The position numbers and the translations under genes are program-made. A DNA stretch of 41,215 bases from Terriglobia bacterium (lineage in GTDB: Bacteria > Acidobacteriota > Terriglobia > Bryobacterales > Bryobacteraceae): NCBI GenBank assembly GCA_020073615.1, contig JAIQEX010000055.1:1-41215 (forward strand), read 5' to 3'. The first letter of the stretch is position 1. Every line of letters starts with the position of its first letter. This document shows, one piece after another, positions 1 through 7,610 of the stretch. The notes under the pieces are model-generated. The model was not told the origin of the DNA. It did not search any database and saw nothing but the letters and a program-made list of their open reading frames with translations.

Positions 1-44
1 TCGAGATTCATCGTGAGGGCTTCAATGCGTTCGTCTATGGTCAT
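1..44 (-). CDS. Small orphan protein, N-terminus only (runs off left edge)
   Basis: An ATG at 44 reading leftward gives MTIDERIEALTMNLE before the window ends. The pattern (MT-x-x-ERIE-A-L) resembles the starts of short coiled-coil proteins common in Acidobacteria, and resembles the small protein at 19885 in this window (MTPEERFERIETAL). It is divergent from the cytochrome oxidase operon. Only 14 codons are visible, so no function can be given; the call rests on the start codon and the similarity to the other small protein. Confidence 0.5.
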   Translation of the reverse strand, partial: MTIDERIEALTMNL

Positions 45-191
45 TACCGTGGTATGTTTCCAGTCTAGCGCAACCAACGTAAATCCTCGCGCGCGCGACG
101 GAATCCGAGTTGCACCTCCTTCATCGCGTGTGCTAATGTCTTTTCACGTTCCATTCGAAGAGGGTGTGGTAGTTCGTGGAGGATAGCTGGG
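45..191. promoter_or_regulatory. Divergent intergenic region upstream of the cytochrome oxidase operon
   Basis: This 147-bp stretch separates the small leftward gene from coxB and should hold promoters for both. A good Shine-Dalgarno GGAGG lies at 178-182, nine bases before the coxB ATG at 192, which supports that start. I could not identify a convincing -35/-10 pair. Confidence 0.4.
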
Positions 192-974
192 ATGCTGCTT
201 GCGCCCGTGGTTTGGGTACTCACGGTTGTTATCGTCTATTTTTTCGCAGCCAAAACATGGTGGTTTCCGCCCCCGATCAGCCAGCACGGTCTGGCGTATG
301 ACGCGCAATTCATGCGCACCCTGATCGTGGTCGGGATCATTTTCTTCCTGGCGCAATTCGCCCTGGGTTACGTCATCGTGCGCTTCCGCAACGATGGCCG
401 GCGCGCGGAATACTCGCACGGCAACAACAGGCTCGAGACGCTGTGGACCAGCGCCACGGCGCTGCTGTTCATCGGGCTGGTGATCATGGGCACGAAGATC
501 TGGGCGGCGGTGCATTTCGATGAAGCCCCGCCCGACGCCATCCCCATCGAGGTGATGGCCAAGCAGTTCGCCTGGAGCTTCCGCTATCCCGGCCCCGATG
601 GCAAATTCGGCCGCGCCGATCTGCACCTGGTCAACGATTCGGCGGGCAACCCGATGGGCCTCGACGATAAGGACCCGGCCTCGGCGGACGATATCGTCAG
701 CGCGTCGCTGAAGGTTCCCGTGGGCAAGCCCATCAACCTGATCATGCACTCGCGGGACGTGATCCACAATTTCTTCGTACCGGAGCTCCGCATGAAGCAG
801 GACATCGTGCCCGGCATGGAGATTCCGCTGCACTTCCAAGCCGACAAGATCGGCATCTATGAGGTCCCCTGCTCCGAGTTGTGCGGCCTGGGCCACTTCC
901 AGATGCGCACCACCATGCAAGTGATGAGCGCTGCCGATTTCGAACAGTGGAAGCGGCAACAGGCCCAAAAGTGA
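192..974 (+). CDS. coxB: Cytochrome c oxidase subunit II
   Basis: Subunit II of an aa3-type heme-copper oxidase. It carries the CuA centre that accepts electrons from cytochrome c and passes them to subunit I. The 260-residue protein has hydrophobic segments near residues 4-20, 43-63 and 87-105, then a periplasmic cupredoxin domain. The CuA ligands are all visible: H192 (VIHNFFVPEL), then CSELCGLGHFQM with C227, E229, C231, H235 and M238. No CxxCH heme c motif follows, so this is not a caa3-type fused subunit. The start is supported by GGAGG nine bases upstream. First gene of a six-gene operon with coxA, two coxC-like genes, subunit IV and a small membrane protein. Confidence 0.95.
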   Translation: MLLAPVVWVLTVVIVYFFAAKTWWFPPPISQHGLAYDAQFMRTLIVVGIIFFLAQFALGYVIVRFRNDGRRAEYSHGNNRLETLWTSATALLFIGLVIMGTKIWAAVHFDEAPPDAIPIEVMAKQFAWSFRYPGPDGKFGRADLHLVNDSAGNPMGLDDKDPASADDIVSASLKVPVGKPINLIMHSRDVIHNFFVPELRMKQDIVPGMEIPLHFQADKIGIYEVPCSELCGLGHFQMRTTMQVMSAADFEQWKRQQAQK

Positions 975-1008
975 TGGCAGGCGCGACCAATTCCCCGAGG
1001 TAAACCCT

Positions 1009-2784
1009 ATGTCTTCTCCCTCAGCCCATACGGCGCAGCACGCGCCTCACGGCTTCATTCGGAAATATATCTTCAGCCTGGATCACAAAGTGATCGGCCT
1101 CCAGTATTATTTCCTGGGGCTGTTCTCGGTGTTCCTGGGCATGTCGCTTTCGCTGTTGATGCGCTACCACATGGTGAACCCGAACGTGGCGGTGTCGTGG
1201 TTCGGCAAGCTGTGGCCCACGGCGGCGGCGGGCGGGGTGATGACCCCGGAGCTGTACCTGTCGCTGATGACCATGCACGGCACCATCATGGTGTTCTTCG
1301 TGCTGACCACGGTGCCGCAGAGCGGCTTCGGAAATTATTTCCTGCCCATCCAGATCGGCGCCGAGGACATGGCGTTCCCGGTGCTGAACATGATGTCGTT
1401 CTGGACCACGTTTCTGGCGCTGATCGTGATGGTGGCGGCGTTCTTCGTGCAAGGCGGCGCGCCGCTATCGGGCTGGACGGCGTACCCGCCGCTGTCGGGC
1501 GCGGGGCGCATCACCGGTCCCGGGGAGGGGATGGGGCAGAACCTGTGGCTCGTGAGCATCGCCATCTTCTGCGGCGCTTCGCTGATGGGCGCCATCAACT
1601 TCATCGCCACCACCGTGGATCTGCGCTGCCAGGGCATGAGGCTGATGCGCATGCCGCTGACCTGCTGGACGTGGCTGGTGACGGCCATCCTGGGGCTGCT
1701 CGGTTTTGCGGTGCTGCTTGCCGCGGGGGTGCTGCTGCTGCTCGACCGCGTGGCGGGGACCAGCTTTTTCCTGCCCGCCGGCCTCATGATCAACGACCAG
1801 ATTCTGGTGAGTCACAAGGGCGGCTCGCCGCTGCTTTGGCAGCACCTGTTCTGGTTCTTCGGCCATCCCGAGGTGTACATCGCCATCCTGCCGGGCATGG
1901 GCATCACGTCGCAGTTGCTCGCCACGTTTTCGCGCAAGCCCATTTTCGGGTACAAGGCCATGGTGTACGCCATCCTGAGCATCGGTTTCCTGGGCTTCCT
2001 GGTGTGGGGCCACCACATGTTCATGAGTGGGATGAATCCGTACTCGGCCATGGCATTTTCGGTGCTGACCATGGCGATCGGAGTGCCGTCGGCCATCAAG
2101 ACGTTCAACTGGATCGGCACGCTGTGGGGCGGGAAGATCCACTTCGACACCGCCATGCTGTTCGCTCTGGGGTTCGTTTCCCTCTTCGTCACGGGCGGCG
2201 TGAGCGGCATTTTCCTGGGGCAGCCGGCGCTCGATCTGTACTTTCACGACACCTACTTCGTGGTGGGCCACTTCCACATGATCATGGGCGTGGCGGCCAT
2301 CTTCGGGATGTTCGCCGCTACGTTCTACTGGTTCCCCAAGATGTTCGGGCGCATGATGAACGAGACCCTGGGCAAGATCCACTTCTACCTGACGTTTATC
2401 GGCGTGTACGCGATCTTCACCCCCATGCACTACCTGGGAATCGCCGGCAATCCGCGCCGTTATTCGGCATTCACCGACGTGGAGTACCTGGGGAAACTGA
2501 TCCCCGTGCACCAGTTCATGAGTTGGGCGGCGTACGTGACGGCCACGGCGCAGATCATCTTCCTGGTGAACCTGTTCTGGAGCATGAGAAAGGGCAAGCC
2601 GGCCCCGATCAACCCGTGGCACGCCACGTCGCTCGAGTGGACAGTGCCTTCGCCGCCGCCGCACGATAACTTCGCGGGCGTGCACCCGGTAGTGCATCAC
2701 GGTCCTTACGAGTACAGTGTGCCGGGCGCGGTCGCGGATTTCATCATGCAGACCGACCCGGCTTCAGTCCGCTCCGAAGGCTGA
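1009..2784 (+). CDS. coxA: Cytochrome c oxidase subunit I
   Basis: Catalytic subunit of the terminal oxidase, which reduces O2 to water and pumps protons. Length (591 residues) and about 12 hydrophobic segments fit the family. Visible ligands: H90 (MTMHGT, heme a), H286 and Y290 in GHPEVY (CuB and the cross-linked Tyr), H335/H336 (CuB), and H421/H423 in VVGHFHM (heme a3 and heme a). E288 of GHPEV is the glutamate diagnostic of A1-type oxidases. K364 (SAIKTFNW) fits the K-channel and D120 (GAEDMAFP) the D-channel. The loop before helix VI departs from the usual DRNxNT (here DRVAGT). It follows coxB by 34 bp. Confidence 0.96.
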   Translation: MSSPSAHTAQHAPHGFIRKYIFSLDHKVIGLQYYFLGLFSVFLGMSLSLLMRYHMVNPNVAVSWFGKLWPTAAAGGVMTPELYLSLMTMHGTIMVFFVLTTVPQSGFGNYFLPIQIGAEDMAFPVLNMMSFWTTFLALIVMVAAFFVQGGAPLSGWTAYPPLSGAGRITGPGEGMGQNLWLVSIAIFCGASLMGAINFIATTVDLRCQGMRLMRMPLTCWTWLVTAILGLLGFAVLLAAGVLLLLDRVAGTSFFLPAGLMINDQILVSHKGGSPLLWQHLFWFFGHPEVYIAILPGMGITSQLLATFSRKPIFGYKAMVYAILSIGFLGFLVWGHHMFMSGMNPYSAMAFSVLTMAIGVPSAIKTFNWIGTLWGGKIHFDTAMLFALGFVSLFVTGGVSGIFLGQPALDLYFHDTYFVVGHFHMIMGVAAIFGMFAATFYWFPKMFGRMMNETLGKIHFYLTFIGVYAIFTPMHYLGIAGNPRRYSAFTDVEYLGKLIPVHQFMSWAAYVTATAQIIFLVNLFWSMRKGKPAPINPWHATSLEWTVPSPPPHDNFAGVHPVVHHGPYEYSVPGAVADFIMQTDPASVRSEG

Positions 2785-2793
2785 CGCATCCAA

Positions 2794-3447
2794 ATGGGTA
2801 TGCCTGCTTCGCTCACGCACGACACCATTCACCGGCCGCCGCCACCACCGCCGCCCATCGACCACGGCTGGGGAGGCGGGGGAGGCGGCTCGGACGGGCG
2901 GGGTGCGGACCGCCGCGCGTCGTTCACCGGGCTTTTCGTGCTGCTGGCGGCCAGCACCATGGTGTTCGCGGCCTTCACCAGCGCGTTCGTGGTGCGGCGC
3001 GGCCTTTCCGACGACTGGGCCAGCATGTCCAAGCCGCCCATCCTCTTCGTGAATACGGTGGTGCTGCTGGTCTCGAGCTTTCTGCTGGACCTTTCGCGCC
3101 GCGCCTTAAAGGCGGGCGACCGCAGCAAGTTCAACCTGTGGTGGACCGCCGCCACGGGGCTGGGCATTCTGTTCCTGCTCGGCCAGGCCGTAGCGTGGCG
3201 GCAGTTGAGCGCGGCCGGGGTCTATATGGCCACCAATCCGTCGAGCTCGTTCTTTTACGTGCTGACGGCGGCCCATGCCTTCCATCTTCTGGGCGGCGTG
3301 TCGGCGCTGGTGTATGTGGACGTGCAGGCGCTGCGGTTGCGGCTGGGGCCGGCCAAGCGCACGGCCATCGACGTTACCGCCATCTTCTGGCATTTTCTGG
3401 ACGGGCTCTGGGTTTATCTGATGGTTTTATTTTACGTTTGGGGGTAA
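2794..3447 (+). CDS. coxC: Cytochrome c oxidase subunit III, copy 1
   Basis: Membrane subunit of the heme-copper oxidase, thought to stabilise subunit I and aid proton uptake. The 217-residue protein opens with a proline run and a glycine run (about residues 14-35), probably a flexible cytoplasmic tail. It then has about five hydrophobic segments and typical subunit III elements: HAFHLLGG near residue 160 and FWHFLDGLWVYL near the C-terminus. It starts 9 bp after coxA and ends 3 bp before a second subunit III gene. The two differ greatly in sequence, so this is an old paralogy or a split of roles, not a recent duplication. Confidence 0.88.
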   Translation: MGMPASLTHDTIHRPPPPPPPIDHGWGGGGGGSDGRGADRRASFTGLFVLLAASTMVFAAFTSAFVVRRGLSDDWASMSKPPILFVNTVVLLVSSFLLDLSRRALKAGDRSKFNLWWTAATGLGILFLLGQAVAWRQLSAAGVYMATNPSSSFFYVLTAAHAFHLLGGVSALVYVDVQALRLRLGPAKRTAIDVTAIFWHFLDGLWVYLMVLFYVWG

Positions 3448-3450
3448 TGG

Positions 3451-4086
3451 ATGTCGTCCCAAGTCAGCACCGCCGCGGCCACATCGCTGTGGGAGGGCGG
3501 GCGGTCGCCGTACGCCACCAACTCGAAGAAGTTCGGGATGTGGCTGTTCATCATTTCGGATTCGCTCACGTTTTCGGCACTGCTGTTCGCCTACACGTAC
3601 AGCCGCGTTTCCAACCCGAACTGGCCTACGCCTTTCCATTTTTCGCCGAGCATCATCTTTTCCACGGTGATGACGTTCTGCCTGCTTTCGAGCAGCCTCA
3701 CCATGGTGATGGCGGTGCACTCCATGAACCACGGCAAGCGCAAGGCAGCGGGGGCGTGGATCCTGGCCACCATGGGCGGCGGCGCGGCGTTCGTGGTGCT
3801 GCACCTGAGCGAATGGCTGAACCTGATCAACAACGAGCACGTAACGCCGTTTGAAAACCCGTGGGGCGTGCCCTTGTTCGGCGGCACCTTCTTCGCGCTG
3901 ACGGGCCTGCACATGACCCACGTCGTTATCGGGCTCATTTACCTGGCGATCGTCTGCCAGGCGGTTTTTCGCGGCAAGTTCAAGGCCGAGGATGTGGAAG
4001 TGAGCGGCCTGTACTGGCACTTCGTCGACCTGGTATGGATGTTCATCTTCCCCCTGGTCTACCTGATGTCCGCCAGAGTCCACTAG
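3451..4086 (+). CDS. coxC: Cytochrome c oxidase subunit III, copy 2
   Basis: Second subunit III family protein, 211 residues, directly after copy 1. It has the family start (KKFGMWLFIISDSLTFSALL), then further hydrophobic segments, and the family signatures FFALTGLHMTHVVIGL and LYWHFVDLVWMFIFPLVYL. This copy is closer to the canonical short bacterial subunit III than the first. With both copies in one operon, each may form part of one oxidase, or they may be alternative subunits; the sequence does not decide this. Confidence 0.9.
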   Translation: MSSQVSTAAATSLWEGGRSPYATNSKKFGMWLFIISDSLTFSALLFAYTYSRVSNPNWPTPFHFSPSIIFSTVMTFCLLSSSLTMVMAVHSMNHGKRKAAGAWILATMGGGAAFVVLHLSEWLNLINNEHVTPFENPWGVPLFGGTFFALTGLHMTHVVIGLIYLAIVCQAVFRGKFKAEDVEVSGLYWHFVDLVWMFIFPLVYLMSARVH

Positions 4087-4098
4087 AGGAGCGAAGCG

Positions 4099-4422
4099 AT
4101 GAGCGTGCACACCGAAGAAGTGGAACACATAGGCGGCGCCACCACCATGACCTTCGCCAAGGTCTGGATCGCGCTGCTGGCGATGACCGGCGTGGAAGTG
4201 CTGCTAGCCTACGAGCAGGTGCCGATGATGATCATGCTGACCGCGCTGCTGGGCCTGTCCATCATCAAGGCCGCGCTGATTATCGCCTATTTCATGCACC
4301 TGAAGTTCGAGAAGCTGAGCCTGTTCCTGACGCTGTTCCCGATGTTGGTTTTCTGCATCATCCTGATGTTGATTTTTCTGGGCGACGCGGTGCGCATACC
4401 GGCGATGAGGCCGCCGGTATGA
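4099..4422 (+). CDS. Cytochrome c oxidase subunit IV family protein
   Basis: A 107-residue membrane protein of the bacterial oxidase subunit IV (CtaF/CyoD-like) family. It has a polar N-terminal tail followed by three hydrophobic segments, with the family-type stretch AYFMHLKFEKLSLFLTLFP near residues 63-81. It probably helps assembly or stability of the CuB site in subunit I, as inferred for relatives. It sits 12 bp after the second subunit III, and its stop overlaps the next start (ATGA at 4419-4422). Confidence 0.88.
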   Translation: MSVHTEEVEHIGGATTMTFAKVWIALLAMTGVEVLLAYEQVPMMIMLTALLGLSIIKAALIIAYFMHLKFEKLSLFLTLFPMLVFCIILMLIFLGDAVRIPAMRPPV

Positions 4423-4637
4423 GACGGCTGCTGTTGATGCCCGTGCTATACGCGGCGCTGACGCTCCCGGCGGCGGCGCAGTGCGTGATGTGTTACCGCA
4501 CGGCGCATTCGCAGCAATCGGCCCGCGCGCGCGTTCTGAACGCCGGCATTTTGATTCTGGGCGCTCCGCCGTTTCTGATTCTGGCGGGGTTTGTGGCGTT
4601 TGTGATGCATCGCAACGAGCGGTTCCGGGGGGAATAG
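4419..4637 (+). CDS. Small CxxC membrane protein of the oxidase operon
   Basis: A 72-residue protein whose ATG overlaps the stop of subunit IV. It begins with a signal-like hydrophobic stretch (MRRLLLMPVLYAALTL, then AAAQ), followed by CVMCYRTAHSQQ with a CxxC motif just after the predicted cleavage site. One transmembrane helix follows (about residues 42-63), then a short basic tail. Position and topology suggest a small accessory subunit or a copper/thiol assembly helper. That role is inference; I do not recognise a named family. Confidence 0.75.
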   Translation: MRRLLLMPVLYAALTLPAAAQCVMCYRTAHSQQSARARVLNAGILILGAPPFLILAGFVAFVMHRNERFRGE

Positions 4638-4669
4638 ACGGCGAGGCCCGGGCGCTACCATGAAGTGGC

Positions 4670-7042
4670 GTGTGGCTGCCCATCGATCCCCTCGTTCCGG
4701 AAATCGTGGCCCACCTCCGCACGGCGCGCAACCTGGTGGTGGAAGCTCCGCCGGGCGCGGGCAAGACCACGCGCGTGCCGCCGGCGCTGCTGGCGCTCGA
4801 CGATCGCGAAGTGCTGGTGCTGGAGCCGCGTCGGCTGGCGGCCCGTCTGGCCGCGCGGTACGTGGCGGCGGCGCGCGGAGAGGCGGTCGGCGGCACCGTC
4901 GGCTACCACGTGCGCTTCGAGGAAGTCGCCGGGCCGCGCACCCGCCTGCGCTTTCTCACCGAGGGCGTGCTCACGCGGCGCCTGCTCTCCGATCCCGGGC
5001 TGGAACGCGTCGCCACCGTGGTGCTCGACGAATTCCACGAGCGCCACCTGGAAGGCGACCTGGCGTTGGCCCTGCTGCACCGCCTCCAGCGCACCCGCCG
5101 CCCGGACCTGCGCCTGGTGGTGATGTCCGCCACGCTCGATGCCGCGCCCATCGCCCGCTACCTGGGTGAAGCGCGCGTGATGCGTTCCGCGGGCCGCCAG
5201 TATCCGCTCGAAATCGAATACACGCCGCACTCGGCGGCGCCGCTCGAACAGCAGGTGGCGGCGGCGCTCGAACGGTTGGCGGCGCGCAGCCTGGCCGGCC
5301 ACGCGCTGGTGTTCCTGCCCGGCGCCGCGGAAATCCGGCGGGCGCAGACCGCCTGCGCGGCCCTGGCGCGGCGCCACGGATGGGTGCTGCTGGCACTCCA
5401 CGGCGACCAGTCGCCCGAGGATCAGGATCGCGCCGTCGGGCCGTCGGAGCAAACCAAAATTGTCCTTTCCACCAACGTCGCCGAAAGCTCCGTCACCATC
5501 GAAGGCGTCGGCGCGGTGGTCGACAGCGGCCTGGCGCGCGTGGCCAGCCACTCGCCGTGGTCGGGGCTGCCCGCTCTCCAGGTGGCGCGCATCAGCCAGG
5601 CTTCGGCCAACCAGCGTGCCGGGCGCGCCGGCCGCACCGGCCCCGGCCGCGTCATCCGCCTCTATCCGCTCGAAGACTTCGTACGCCGGCCGGCGCAGGC
5701 CTCTCCGGAAATTGCGCGCGCCGATCTCGCGCCCGCCGCGCTGCTGCTGGAAGCGATGGGCGCCGACGCGCTGGATGCACTGGAGTGGCTGGACCCGCCA
5801 CCCGCAGCCGCCGTGGCACAGGCCGCGGAGCTGTTGCGCCAACTCGGCGCGTTCGGTTCAGCGGGCCGCGAGATGGCGCGCTATCCCCTGCATCCGCGCT
5901 TGGCGCGGCTCATCGTGGAAGCGCGGCGGCGTGGTGTCGCCGAAGACGGCTGCACGGTGGCGGCCCTGCTCAGCGCGGGCGAGCGCCTGCCCGCCCAGCC
6001 GGAGCACGCCACGCGGTCGGACCTGCTGGCGCTGATGGAATCGCCATGGGAGCCGCGCACCGCGCAGGTAGTGCGCCAGGTGCGGCGCATCGTCACGCCA
6101 CCGCGCCAGAAGCGCCGCGACGAGGATGCCCTGCTGATTTCCATCCTCACCGCCTTCCCCGACCGGGTGGCGCGCCGCCGCCAGGGCGCCGAGCTGCAGC
6201 TCGCTCTCGGCGGACCGGCGCAGCTCGCGCCGGCGAGCACCGTAACCGCCGCCGAATTCCTGGTGGCCGTGGAGGCCGAGGACCGGCGCGACCAGAAGCC
6301 GCCGCTGGTGCGCCTGGCGAGCGCCATCGAGCCGGCCTGGCTGCTCGATCTGTTTCCCGAGCGCATCCGCGAAGTCTCGCACGTGGCATGGAACCGCACC
6401 CGCGAATGCGTGGAAAGCGCGAGCGCGCTCATGTTCGGCGAGATCGCCATCGATGAGAGCCGCCGGCCCCCCGATGCCGAAGCCGCCGGCGAATTGCTGG
6501 CTGACAAAGCCCTGGAAGCGGGCGTGGCGAGGTTCGCATCGCCCGAGGAGACCGCCGCCTTCCTCGCACGGGTGCGGTTCGCATCCGCGCACGGCCCCAT
6601 TCCGCCGCCCGACGCGGAGCGCGCCCTGCGCTCCCTGGCGCAAGGGCTCAAGAGCTTCGCGGAGCTCGCAGCCGCGGCGCGCGATGGCGGCCTCATCCGC
6701 GCACTTGAGCAACAAATGACGCCGGCCGAGCGGCGCCTGCTCGCCGATCTCGCTCCAGAGCGCATCCGCCTGCCGCGCGGCCGCCAGGCGCCGGTGCACT
6801 ACGAGCCCGACCAGCCGCCCTGGATCGCTTCCCGCTTGCAGGACTTCTTCGGCATGCGCCAGACGCCCGCCGTGGCGCGCGGCGCGGCGCCCGTGGTGGT
6901 GCGCTTGCTCGCCCCCAACCAGCGTCCGGTGCAGGTCACCAGCGACCTCGCCGGCTTCTGGCAGCGGCTCTATCCGCAGGTGCGCCGGGAGTTGGCGCGG
7001 CGCTATCCCAAGCACGCCTGGCCGGAGGACCCCCTGAAGTGA
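4670..7042 (+). CDS. hrpB: ATP-dependent RNA helicase HrpB
   Basis: A DEAH/RHA-family helicase of 790 residues, the usual HrpB length. Walker A is at residues 25-33 (APPGAGKTT). The motif II variant is DEFH at 120-123, motif III is SAT (153-155), and motif VI region QRAGRAGRTGPGR follows near residue 315. The C-terminal part has the HrpB-specific ending with LAPNQRPVQVTSDL and RYPKHAWPEDP. The start is a GTG at 4670; the ATG at 4660 is in another frame. It lies 32 bp after the oxidase operon and converges with the DUF1697 gene, leaving only 2 bp between stops. Its biological role in bacteria is poorly known. Confidence 0.94.
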   Translation: MWLPIDPLVPEIVAHLRTARNLVVEAPPGAGKTTRVPPALLALDDREVLVLEPRRLAARLAARYVAAARGEAVGGTVGYHVRFEEVAGPRTRLRFLTEGVLTRRLLSDPGLERVATVVLDEFHERHLEGDLALALLHRLQRTRRPDLRLVVMSATLDAAPIARYLGEARVMRSAGRQYPLEIEYTPHSAAPLEQQVAAALERLAARSLAGHALVFLPGAAEIRRAQTACAALARRHGWVLLALHGDQSPEDQDRAVGPSEQTKIVLSTNVAESSVTIEGVGAVVDSGLARVASHSPWSGLPALQVARISQASANQRAGRAGRTGPGRVIRLYPLEDFVRRPAQASPEIARADLAPAALLLEAMGADALDALEWLDPPPAAAVAQAAELLRQLGAFGSAGREMARYPLHPRLARLIVEARRRGVAEDGCTVAALLSAGERLPAQPEHATRSDLLALMESPWEPRTAQVVRQVRRIVTPPRQKRRDEDALLISILTAFPDRVARRRQGAELQLALGGPAQLAPASTVTAAEFLVAVEAEDRRDQKPPLVRLASAIEPAWLLDLFPERIREVSHVAWNRTRECVESASALMFGEIAIDESRRPPDAEAAGELLADKALEAGVARFASPEETAAFLARVRFASAHGPIPPPDAERALRSLAQGLKSFAELAAAARDGGLIRALEQQMTPAERRLLADLAPERIRLPRGRQAPVHYEPDQPPWIASRLQDFFGMRQTPAVARGAAPVVVRLLAPNQRPVQVTSDLAGFWQRLYPQVRRELARRYPKHAWPEDPLK

Positions 7043-7044
7043 AC

Positions 7045-7605
7045 TTACTTGTGGGCGGCTTCCAGCTCCCGGGCAATGTCCAGCATTTTCACGACGCTGT
7101 TCCAGTTTCGCCCGGTGCCCGGAGTCCGCAGCGTCCGTTCGATCGCAGCCATGGGCAGCTTGCTGCGTCCCTGGCCGTTGGCGTAATAGATGTAGAGCTC
7201 GCGGCCGTCGAGCCGCAACTCCTCGGGATCTGTCTTCATGCTGCGGACCTTCTCCGCAGCTTCCCGGCCGGGGTCCGCGCCGAGAAACGTGACAATCAGC
7301 CGGCTGGGATCGATGCCCTGCCGCGCGGCGAACGGATTTCTGACGATGACGTCCTGGAGCTCGGATGCGGTACGCACAATGACATCGGAGCGAAATCCGA
7401 AGCGCCGCTCAAATGCGTCCTCGATCCGTCCCGCAAGGCGCGCAGGTTGGCGTTCGCCGGTCAGAAAGATGACATTGCCGCTCTGTATGAAGGTGGTCGG
7501 CTGGCGCAGTTCGAGGGATTCGTAGACCGCGCGCAGCTCATCCATTTTGATTCTGCGGTGCTTGGCGAGGTTGACGCCGCGGAGCATGGAGATTACCGCC
7601 TGCAT
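7045..7605 (-). CDS. DUF1697 family protein
   Basis: A 186-residue cytoplasmic protein of the DUF1697 family. Family signatures are the N-terminal MLRGVNLAKHRRIKMDELR, the FIQSGNVIF strand, and the C-terminal RNWNSVVKMLDIAREL. The ATG at 7605 lies 5 bp after the treY stop, so it appears to be the last gene of the treS-mak/treY operon. The biochemical function of DUF1697 is not known to me, and nothing in the sequence ties it to trehalose beyond position. Confidence 0.9.
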   Translation of the reverse strand: MQAVISMLRGVNLAKHRRIKMDELRAVYESLELRQPTTFIQSGNVIFLTGERQPARLAGRIEDAFERRFGFRSDVIVRTASELQDVIVRNPFAARQGIDPSRLIVTFLGADPGREAAEKVRSMKTDPEELRLDGRELYIYYANGQGRSKLPMAAIERTLRTPGTGRNWNSVVKMLDIARELEAAHK

Positions 7606-7610
7606 ATTCT

